Source: an uncultured Lachnobacterium sp. (GTDB taxonomy: Bacteria; Bacillota; Clostridia; Lachnospirales; Lachnospiraceae). Taken from it: 28,602 nucleotides of DNA. Positions within the stretch are counted from its first letter, which is position 1; each line of letters starts with the position of its first letter. The position numbers were made by a program, and so were the translations under genes. Below are positions 22,115 to 28,602 of this stretch, piece by piece. Location of the stretch: positions 1 through 28,602 of the forward strand of contig CAMFPD010000008.1 in NCBI GenBank assembly GCA_945971355.1. Reading direction: 5' to 3'. The notes below the pieces were generated by a model. The model ran no database searches. It saw only the letters and a program-made list of their open reading frames with translations, and was not told the DNA's origin.

Positions 22115-22519
22115 TTATTGGAACACTTCATCCAAAACTGCCGATATTATGCGGTTTTGATCCTCTTGTACTTTTCTTTGTACATTGGACATGTTTTCAC
22201 TCACATATGCGTTTTTCGACAGATTTTCCACATGATTATTAAATCTTTTTTGCTGACTGCCTGCACTTTTCTTTACGGTGTCTGCTCCGATTTCTTCTGT
22301 CTCATAATCTTCTCCATTCATTATGACATCCAGATACTGATTTGCTTTTTCCAAGGTTGTGTCAATTCTTTTTGTCTGCTTCTTTAATCTCGTACACATG
22401 ACAACCATCACAATAATCTGTACTAATATCATTACGGAGATTATTAAAATTACTACAGCCTGTGCCCCAATAAAAGCGGCTGGATTTGTCTTTAGAAGTT
22501 GTATGTACTGTTCTATCAT
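22115..22519 (-). CDS. Small single-pass membrane protein, unknown
   Basis: 134 residues from ATG 22519 (GGAGG 10 bases upstream; a TTG at 22525 is too close to it). One membrane helix near the N-terminus (AQAVVILIISVMILVQIIVMVV) and a charged cytoplasmic tail with coiled-coil character (KKQTKRIDTTLEKANQYLDV, QRKVQEDQNRII). No family recognised. The layout is like small envelope or division-associated proteins. It stands between the wall hydrolase and divergent murG, so an envelope role is plausible. Confidence 0.65.
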   Translation of the reverse strand: MIEQYIQLLKTNPAAFIGAQAVVILIISVMILVQIIVMVVMCTRLKKQTKRIDTTLEKANQYLDVIMNGEDYETEEIGADTVKKSAGSQQKRFNNHVENLSKNAYVSENMSNVQRKVQEDQNRIISAVLDEVFQ

Positions 22520-22610
22520 ATACAAACATCCTCCCTTTGTCCCAATTATACTCCTTTACTTTTGGACTTTCATCCCTGTTTCGGTCGCAAGTTTCGACAT
22601 TTATCAAGGC

Positions 22611-22638
22611 TTGACTTTTTATTTTGGGTGTATATTAT
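22611..22638 (+). promoter_or_regulatory. Promoter-like element upstream of murG
   Basis: TTGACT (22611-22616), 16-base spacer, TATTAT (22633-22638). About 130 bp before the murG ATG, implying a leader of about 120 bases of AT-rich sequence. Confidence 0.45.
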
Positions 22639-22765
22639 GGTATAAGAGCCGTAAATATTATATATATATGCTTGTATTAATCGTCAGATTATACTTGTCA
22701 ACTATGTAATTTTTTCTCATATTATATATTAAGAGATAATCACAAAATTTTATGAGGTAGATTTT

Positions 22766-23836
22766 ATGAAGAAAATTATTATGACTGGCGGTGGAACTGC
22801 CGGACATGTAACTCCTAACATTGCTCTTATGCCGGCTTTAAAAGAAGCTGGTTACGACATTGAATACATTGGTTCTGTTAATGGAATGGAAAAAGACCTT
22901 ATTCAGGCTACCGGTGTTCCTTATCATGGTATCTCTTCTGGTAAGCTCCGCCGTTACTTCGACTGGAAAAACTTTTCTGATCCATTCAGAGTTATTAAGG
23001 GCTATGGTCAGGCTATTTCTCTTATGAAAAAAATTAAGCCGGATGTTGTTTTCTCTAAGGGAGGATTTGTTTCCGTTCCAGTTGTTTTAGCGGCTAAGCA
23101 TTGTCACATTCCAGCTATTATTCATGAATCAGATATCACACCTGGTCTTGCTAATAGAATTGCCATAAAAGGGGCAAAAAAGGTTTGCTGTAATTTCCCA
23201 GAGACTATGAAATACCTTCCTTCTGACAAGGCCGTCCTTACTGGTTCACCTATAAGACGTGAACTTTTCTCTGGCAATGCTGATAATGCTTTAAAGCTTT
23301 GCAAATTTCCAGATCATAATAAACCTGTTCTTCTTATTATAGGTGGAAGTCTTGGTTCCAAAATTGTAAACGAAGCTGTGCGTAAGGTTCTTCCGGAGCT
23401 TCTGGAAAAATTCTACATTATTCACTTATGTGGAAAAGGCAATTTAGATAATTCTCTTACAGGCACTATCGGATATGCGCAATTTGAATATGCTAGTTCT
23501 GAACTTACAGATATGTTTGCCCTTGCAGACATGGCTATTTCCCGTGCTGGAGCCAACTCAATCTGCGAGTTGTTAGCTTTACATAAGCCTAACATCCTCA
23601 TTCCTCTTTCCGCTGCCGCGAGCCGTGGGGATCAGGTTCTAAATGCTAAATCATTCAAAAAGCAGGGCTTCTCTTTTGTTCTTGAAGAGGAAGAACTGAC
23701 TGCTGATTCTTTACTTAATGCAGTTAAGGAAGTATATGAAAACCGAGATAAATATATATCAGCTATGTCACAGAGTGGACAGATGGATTCTATCGGAACA
23801 ATTGTAGAGCTGATAAATAAAGAAGCTAAGTTATAA
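22766..23836 (+). CDS. murG: UDP-GlcNAc transferase, MurG family
   Basis: Adds GlcNAc to lipid I to make lipid II, the last cytoplasmic step of peptidoglycan precursor synthesis. 356 residues, GT-B fold: GGGTAGHVTPNIAL at the N-terminus, FSKGGFVSVPVVLAAKHCHIP and IIHESDITPGLANR, then the C-terminal domain with IIGGSLGS and SRAGANSICELLALHKPNILIPLS. The usual first motif is GGTGGH; here Ala replaces the second Gly, seen in a clostridial subgroup of the family. It stands alone and opposite to its neighbours, not in a division/wall cluster, so it may be a second or relocated copy. Confidence 0.88.
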   Translation: MKKIIMTGGGTAGHVTPNIALMPALKEAGYDIEYIGSVNGMEKDLIQATGVPYHGISSGKLRRYFDWKNFSDPFRVIKGYGQAISLMKKIKPDVVFSKGGFVSVPVVLAAKHCHIPAIIHESDITPGLANRIAIKGAKKVCCNFPETMKYLPSDKAVLTGSPIRRELFSGNADNALKLCKFPDHNKPVLLIIGGSLGSKIVNEAVRKVLPELLEKFYIIHLCGKGNLDNSLTGTIGYAQFEYASSELTDMFALADMAISRAGANSICELLALHKPNILIPLSAAASRGDQVLNAKSFKKQGFSFVLEEEELTADSLLNAVKEVYENRDKYISAMSQSGQMDSIGTIVELINKEAKL

Positions 23837-23838
23837 TC

Positions 23839-23880
23839 AAAAGCCAGGATTTAATCATTACTGATTAGCTCCTGGCTTTT
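23839..23880. terminator. Bidirectional terminator between murG and pgi
   Basis: AAAAGCCAGGA (23839-23849) pairs with TCCTGGCTTTT (23870-23880), with an inner TTAATCA/TGATTAG stem. T-run on both strands. The genes converge here. Confidence 0.88.
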
Positions 23881-23966
23881 TTATATCTTCTTTATGTTTA
23901 CAATCTACGTTTGTTTTCTCATATTTGATTATGCATCAAATATACCGAGTTAACCCAATCTATCTA

Positions 23967-25547
23967 TTAGATATTGAGTAAGTCACTGTATACCTTGAGT
24001 GCTCCATCAGTCTCATGGGCAAGTACTTTCTTTGCAAGTACCTTTCCAAGCTGAACACCTTCCTGATCGAAGCTGTTTACATTCCATACGAATCCCTGGA
24101 ACATAATCTTGTTCTCGAAATGAGCAAGAAGAGCTCCAAGTGTCTTTGGATTGAGCTGATCTCCAATGATGATACTTGATGGGCGTCCACCCTCGAAGTT
24201 CTTATTGCGGTTGTCGTCAAACTTTCCACATGCAAATGCAACAATCTGTGCTGCTACGTTTGCGCAAAGTTTCTGCTGACTTGTGCTATCCTGGATTACA
24301 ACATCTGTTCCTATCTGATTGTTTCTGAATCCAATAAACTGTAATGGCACAATATCTGTTCCCTGGTGAAGGAGCTGGTAGAATGAGTGCTGTCCGTTTG
24401 TTCCTGGCTCGCCAAAGATAACAGGACCAGTTGGATAGCTTACTGCATCTCCGAAACGGTTAACAGACTTTCCATTTGACTCCATATCAAGCTGCTGAAG
24501 ATGCGCAGGGAAACGGCTCAATGCCTGTGAATATGGCAATACTGTTGTTGAAGGATATCCGAGTACATTACGCTCATATACTCCGATAAGGGCATCAAGC
24601 ATTGCTGGATTCTCTAATAAGTTCTTATTTGCAGAAATCTTATCCTCTGCTGCTGCTCCCTCAAGGAACTGAGCAAATACTTCTGGACCAAATGCTAATG
24701 ATAATACCGCTCCACCTACTGCTGATGTAGATGAGAAACGTCCTCCAATATAATCATCCATGAAGAATGCTGCGAGATAATCATCACTCTTTGCAAGTGG
24801 TGAAGTCTCACTTGTAACTGCAATCATATGCTTTGATGCATCAAGACCTGCGTTCTTTAATGCATCCTTTACAAATGACTCATTTGTAAGTGTCTCAAGT
24901 GTTGTACCAGATTTTGATACAAGCACGAAAATTGAATGTGCAACATCTATAGAGTTAAGAACAGCAGCTGCATCATCAGGATCTACGTTACTGATGAATT
25001 TTGCTTCCATCTTGAAAAGATTATTCTTCTTAGCCCAATTCTCAAGTGCAAGATACATAGCACGAGGACCAAGGTCACTTCCGCCGATACCAATCTGGAC
25101 TACAGTTGTGAATTTCTCACCTGCTGCATTTGTGATTTCTCCAGCATGAACTTTATTTGCAAAATCTGCAATTTTCTCCTGCTGTTCAACGTAAAATGTA
25201 CGCTTATCCACTCCATCAGCAGTTACTGCATCACCTAACTGACCACGTGTCATATGATGAAGAACGAGACGATTCTCACCAGTATTAACTACTTCTCCAT
25301 TGTAAAGAGCTTCAAACTTCTCAGCAAGCTGAGCTTCCTCAGCCAATTTCTCAAGTGCTGCAAGTACATTATCGTCAACAGATTTAGCTGCGTAATTGTA
25401 TACGAGTCCTTCAGCCATTGCTGTGCTGTATTTTTTTACTCGCTCTGCTCCGTTTTCACCTGACATTGCTTCTTGAAGGTTTACTCTCTTTACATTTGAG
25501 AGATCCTGAAATGAAGCAAGAGTATCCAAATTGTTCCACTTAACCAT
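23967..25547 (-). CDS. pgi: Glucose-6-phosphate isomerase
   Basis: Interconverts glucose-6-phosphate and fructose-6-phosphate in glycolysis. 526 residues from ATG 25547 (GGAGG 10 bases upstream; the frame extends to 25574 without a better site). Two sugar-isomerase (SIS) domains: QIGIGGSDLGPRAMYLAL, VLVSKSGTTLETLTNESF, the signature GEPGTNGQHSFYQLLHQGT and the C-terminal NSFDQEGVQLGK with the catalytic Lys. This is the long form (over 500 residues, as in E. coli), not the 450-residue form of Bacillus. Monocistronic. Confidence 0.95.
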   Translation of the reverse strand: MVKWNNLDTLASFQDLSNVKRVNLQEAMSGENGAERVKKYSTAMAEGLVYNYAAKSVDDNVLAALEKLAEEAQLAEKFEALYNGEVVNTGENRLVLHHMTRGQLGDAVTADGVDKRTFYVEQQEKIADFANKVHAGEITNAAGEKFTTVVQIGIGGSDLGPRAMYLALENWAKKNNLFKMEAKFISNVDPDDAAAVLNSIDVAHSIFVLVSKSGTTLETLTNESFVKDALKNAGLDASKHMIAVTSETSPLAKSDDYLAAFFMDDYIGGRFSSTSAVGGAVLSLAFGPEVFAQFLEGAAAEDKISANKNLLENPAMLDALIGVYERNVLGYPSTTVLPYSQALSRFPAHLQQLDMESNGKSVNRFGDAVSYPTGPVIFGEPGTNGQHSFYQLLHQGTDIVPLQFIGFRNNQIGTDVVIQDSTSQQKLCANVAAQIVAFACGKFDDNRNKNFEGGRPSSIIIGDQLNPKTLGALLAHFENKIMFQGFVWNVNSFDQEGVQLGKVLAKKVLAHETDGALKVYSDLLNI

Positions 25548-25652
25548 AAGTAAGATTCCTCCTGATTTTTTCAACTGTTCCTATTAATTTGTTTAATCGA
25601 GGAGATTATACTATTAAACTCGCCTTAATTCAAGGGGGATACATATAGAATA

Positions 25653-25670
25653 TGGGGCTTTACAGCCCCA
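25653..25670. terminator. Short GC hairpin after the HIT gene
   Basis: TGGGGCT (25653-25659) pairs with AGCCCCA (25664-25670) around TTAC. T-tract weak, so moderate confidence as terminator of the leftward HIT gene. Confidence 0.55.
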
Positions 25671-26087
25671 TTACATAGACATTTTATCTTTTATTTCCTT
25701 CATCTCGTCATCTGACAATTCGATATGGCTCCACTGAATGATGTCCTTGTTCTCGTCACTTTCATAACGAGGGATAAGATGCATGTGAAAATGGAATACT
25801 GTCTGCCCTGCAACCTCTCCATTATTCTGGAGTAAATTGTACCCATCACATTTTAGATTATCCTTCTCTTTTATCATAATTTTCTTTGCAAGCTTTGCGG
25901 CTTTTCCCAAAATCTCTTCATCTATCTCAAAGATATTTGCATAATGCTCTTTTGGTAATATAAGTGCATGTCCCTTTGTTGCTGGACTAGCATCTAAAAT
26001 TACATTAAAATCATCATCTTCATATATTGAGTTTGTTGGAATCTGTCCATTTGCAAGCTTACAAAATATACAATTATCGTCCTTCAT
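25671..26087 (-). CDS. HIT-family nucleotide hydrolase
   Basis: 139 residues from ATG 26087 (AGGAG 8 bases upstream). The N-terminal CIFCKLANGQIP carries the zinc-site Cys pair seen in one HIT subgroup; GHALILPKEHYANIFEID and the histidine triad HFHMHLIPR follow. Such proteins hydrolyse AMP-type phosphoramidates or dinucleotides and are general housekeeping enzymes. The exact substrate cannot be told. Complete, normal length. Confidence 0.92.
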   Translation of the reverse strand: MKDDNCIFCKLANGQIPTNSIYEDDDFNVILDASPATKGHALILPKEHYANIFEIDEEILGKAAKLAKKIMIKEKDNLKCDGYNLLQNNGEVAGQTVFHFHMHLIPRYESDENKDIIQWSHIELSDDEMKEIKDKMSM

Positions 26088-26170
26088 TTTATGTCTCCTA
26101 TTCATCAATTTTTTTCATTTTGTTATCTAGTTTTATTTTATTCCATTGCAAATATTTATTATACAAAGCT

Positions 26171-27160
26171 TTAAAATGGGAATATCTGATCTAAGGTTCT
26201 CAATGTCTTGAAATTACCTTTTGCAGTCATCTCTCCTGTCATAAATGCTCTCTGGAAAGTCATCCTTCCATCAACAATACTCTGCATAATGTCCATACTA
26301 AGTTTTGCAACAACATCTATCTGCTCTTCATTTCCGTACTGGATTAACAGATCTCTGTCCTCAACTTTGATATAAAGCGGTTTATCTATCCCCTCTATAA
26401 TTAGTGAATATCTTGCCACAAAATCATCAAGCGGAACGAAGTGAGACTCTAATTCCTTGATAAATGGATTCTGCTCTCTTCCCTTATCCTGTCCTAACAT
26501 GTCCTTGAACATAGAAGCAAGCTCCTCAATATCCTCTTTCTGCTTCTTAACATATGTATCATCCGAAATATATTTTGATAACTGCTCGCTCTCTTGAGGT
26601 GTAAGTTCTAACTGCTGCGTTCTGAATACACTCTGCTTTACCGCCTGATTACTTGTAGGTAAGCTTCTGATTTTCTGAGAGATTGTCCTATATAAATTCT
26701 CTGCTTTCTTTTCAATAATAAGATTATACTCTTTATTAACTTCAAAGCTCTGAAGCTCTTCAACATAACCGCACAGTCCAGCACAAGGCAGTCCTCCGAG
26801 AATTTCCCATGCATTTGTCAGTATAGTCTCGGCATCTCTTTCACCATAAGTCGTAGACATAACAATCGGCTGCATGTATGTAGTTGCTATTTTCTCCTTG
26901 TCACCATATAACCAGCATGCATCCAAAAACTGCTGCATATATCCGCCTATACCAAGCCATTCAACAGTTGTTGCCAGAATTATTCCATCAGCATCCTTAA
27001 ATGTCTGAGGTAATGTGGCAATCTCATTCTTGTGCTCGAATATGTTATATCGCTTAACCTGAACTCTGAGTTCTTTTAGCACATCTTCCATCTTTCCCAA
27101 AACATATAATGTAGGATCATCCAGAAGACCTCTTCCACCATAGTATATATTTATATTCAT
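26171..27160 (-). CDS. Flavodoxin-like plus SCP2 domain protein
   Basis: 329 residues. N-terminal half (1-160): flavodoxin/NADPH-dependent FMN reductase-like, with NIYYGGRGLLDDPT, DADGIILATTVEWLGIGGYM, FLDACW and VMSTTYGERDAETIL as FMN-binding segments. C-terminal 110 residues: SCP2-type lipid-binding fold, with YSLIIEGIDKPLYIKVED and QSIVDGRMTFQRAFMTGEM then GNFKTL. The middle is a charged helical linker. The combination suggests a flavin protein acting on a hydrophobic substrate, but the substrate is unknown. No signal peptide. Monocistronic between HIT and FHA genes. Confidence 0.75.
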   Translation of the reverse strand: MNINIYYGGRGLLDDPTLYVLGKMEDVLKELRVQVKRYNIFEHKNEIATLPQTFKDADGIILATTVEWLGIGGYMQQFLDACWLYGDKEKIATTYMQPIVMSTTYGERDAETILTNAWEILGGLPCAGLCGYVEELQSFEVNKEYNLIIEKKAENLYRTISQKIRSLPTSNQAVKQSVFRTQQLELTPQESEQLSKYISDDTYVKKQKEDIEELASMFKDMLGQDKGREQNPFIKELESHFVPLDDFVARYSLIIEGIDKPLYIKVEDRDLLIQYGNEEQIDVVAKLSMDIMQSIVDGRMTFQRAFMTGEMTAKGNFKTLRTLDQIFPF

Positions 27161-27266
27161 CTATCTTCTCTCCTGTCGACTTTATGAGATTAATTATAAT
27201 CGTTCTAACCTAGGAATTCAATCAACAGGTGTCTGTGATTTATAAAAATATATCATTTATCATCAC

Positions 27267-28538
27267 TTAAACGAACCGATATTTAATGTCTGCAAATCGT
27301 ATAATATCATTTATCTTTAGTTGATACTTTTCTTTGTATGCAATCGGCTTATTGTTTACATAAGTTCCATTACTTGAATTCATATCCATCAGAAAAAACT
27401 CCCCCTCTTCCCGAAGGATGCAGGCATGGAAGCGACTTATGGTTGGTTTATCTATCACTACATCTGTTTCACTTGCCTGTCCTATCCTTGTCTCATCAGA
27501 TTTTAGAGCTATATTATTCAGTCCCTCATATCCCTCATATAGTAGCATTCCCTGTGGATGCTCCCTGTAGTCGCTGAGACAAACCGTGGGATGAACTTCC
27601 CTGAAAACAGGTTCTTCATGTTTTATATATTGTGTATCTGATTCTTCTGGCACATCTGGTTGTACAATAAGCTCTTCTCTTTGTTTTTTCTTATTGTATT
27701 TACTATTCTTCTTTTTCTCTCTTTTTGTACCCCTATGTCTTTCCCTATCATCTTTATCGTTTTCCCTGGATTTTCTTTTGCATAACTTACCTACATCTAT
27801 ACCCAAGTATTCCCCTATAATATTTACTATCTTTTCTATTATTGTGTTGAACTTGTTGTTCTCTTTCTTTGGAGCATCCGCTTTTTCCTTATTATCATAA
27901 GAGGCGCCATCATTTTTTGTATCTATCGCATTTTGTTGCGATTCCTTATCGGATTGCAGACTTACGATAGATTTCAGATCAATCTGTCTCTTTGCCTCTT
28001 CTTTTCTTCGCATAATAATTATATCTCTTATATTACGTATGTTGTATTCCGAATCCAAAGTTTTCTCATATATCTCGTAAGCAAATTGAACATCATCTTT
28101 ACTGCTATGATCAAGTTTCGTCAATAAAAATTCCATAAGATCCCTGAAGCAGACTGCAATACTGTCATAGCTTTCCGGGAAAATAATATATCGTATACTT
28201 TCATCCATATTTGATACAAATACTGTATCAGGATCTAGAAATAGATAATTACTATCTAATAGATTCCTCTCCATAGCATCAAGCTGATCACAAAGTGTCA
28301 AAATTATTTTCTCTATAAAATTGATATCAATTTTCTTTAGGCTACATACTCCTGCCAATGATTGATATCCTGATATTTCATACCAATATTGACCTTTTCC
28401 ATCCACATGACTTTTCTCAACTCGCAGAAATCCTGGAATTCTGTTTTTTAGCATTATCTTTTCATCGAATCCTGGATTATCTACTGCTGATATTTTCATA
28501 TAGCTTCCAGTCAGTGTTCTTTCATACTCAATCTCCAT
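27267..28538 (-). CDS. FHA-domain protein with N-terminal DUF6382-like domain
   Basis: 423 residues. N-terminal part (1-180, MEIEYERTLTGSYMKI ... RNIRDIIIMRRKEE) fits DUF6382 as I know it. A very basic, low-complexity linker follows (about 235-290, KRKSRENDKDDRERHR then KKKQREEL). The C-terminal FHA domain (about 330-423) has the phosphothreonine-binding residues: TRIGQASETDVVID, ISRFHACI and MNSSNGTYVNNK. It should bind a phosphorylated partner, possibly in signalling or assembly of envelope machinery. Proteins of this make-up often sit by pilus/secretion genes in this family, but none are in view. The remaining 28539-28602 holds nothing I can identify. Confidence 0.85.
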   Translation of the reverse strand: MEIEYERTLTGSYMKISAVDNPGFDEKIMLKNRIPGFLRVEKSHVDGKGQYWYEISGYQSLAGVCSLKKIDINFIEKIILTLCDQLDAMERNLLDSNYLFLDPDTVFVSNMDESIRYIIFPESYDSIAVCFRDLMEFLLTKLDHSSKDDVQFAYEIYEKTLDSEYNIRNIRDIIIMRRKEEAKRQIDLKSIVSLQSDKESQQNAIDTKNDGASYDNKEKADAPKKENNKFNTIIEKIVNIIGEYLGIDVGKLCKRKSRENDKDDRERHRGTKREKKKNSKYNKKKQREELIVQPDVPEESDTQYIKHEEPVFREVHPTVCLSDYREHPQGMLLYEGYEGLNNIALKSDETRIGQASETDVVIDKPTISRFHACILREEGEFFLMDMNSSNGTYVNNKPIAYKEKYQLKINDIIRFADIKYRFV

Positions 28539-28602
28539 CTAATATCTCCCCTGCACTTTTATATCTGTAAAAATCATCAACTAACCACATTTCTTCTAAA
28601 AT

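Noticed and set aside
1..28602. CRISPR array, tRNA or rRNA genes
   Set aside because: No evenly spaced long repeats and no tRNA-like cloverleaf was recognised; the att site is a protein gene end, not a tRNA.

Overview
The window looks like a low-GC Lachnospiraceae chromosome (Roseburia/Agathobacter/Lachnospira type). The housekeeping proteins, the AGGAGG ribosome binding sites and the small accessory families (DUF5688-like, DUF6462-like, RepA_N) all fit; this is recognition from the sequence, not a database result.

Three blocks are visible. (1) Positions 1-904 are the end of one mobile element, read leftwards: a small DUF6462/excisionase-like protein and two RepA_N-type replication proteins, the second cut by the window edge. 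(2) Positions about 905-14298 are a second, complete-looking integrative element of about 13.4 kb inserted in the 3' end of lysS. Both ends carry a 28-bp copy of the lysS tail (905-932 and 14271-14298, 25/28 identical), and both copies encode the same terminal residues PTMKSLDK. Helically phased GTTGGTGCA repeats lie just inside both ends. The element carries integrase and excisionase; a second complete tyrosine recombinase; SSB, a Rad52-type annealing protein, a RadC/JAB protein, a probable PD-(D/E)XK nuclease and a RepL-like replication protein; a DUF5688-like protein; very acidic proteins; a secreted repeat protein as likely cargo; and several unknown genes. No relaxase, coupling protein, secretion gene or phage structural gene was seen. 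(3) Positions 14270-28602 are chromosome: lysS-greA-dusB-coaX-unknown-birA as one leftward group, then argF, a SleB-like wall hydrolase, a small membrane protein, murG (the only rightward chromosomal gene), pgi, a HIT protein, a flavodoxin-SCP2 fusion and an FHA protein.

The element is unusually rich in RNA-level signals. There is a 28-codon hydrophobic toxin gene with its own promoter, an antisense promoter and two terminators, which together make a type I toxin-antitoxin locus. Two further leftward small RNA genes (about 4369-4481 and 11258-11366) each have a sigma-A-like promoter with 17-bp spacing and a terminator. The promoter of the first is duplicated about 1.35 kb away upstream of the second recombinase gene. 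There are also a structured leader before the Rad52 operon, a perfect 38-bp-arm palindrome, a 22-bp-period repeat pair beside the RepL-like gene, and a pair of operator-like 23-bp repeats.

The working picture is a relaxase-less integrative element that keeps itself by replication/annealing functions and a toxin-antitoxin locus. It sits in tandem with a second RepA-type element at lysS, so it may move with, or by help of, that neighbour. The transfer part is inference.
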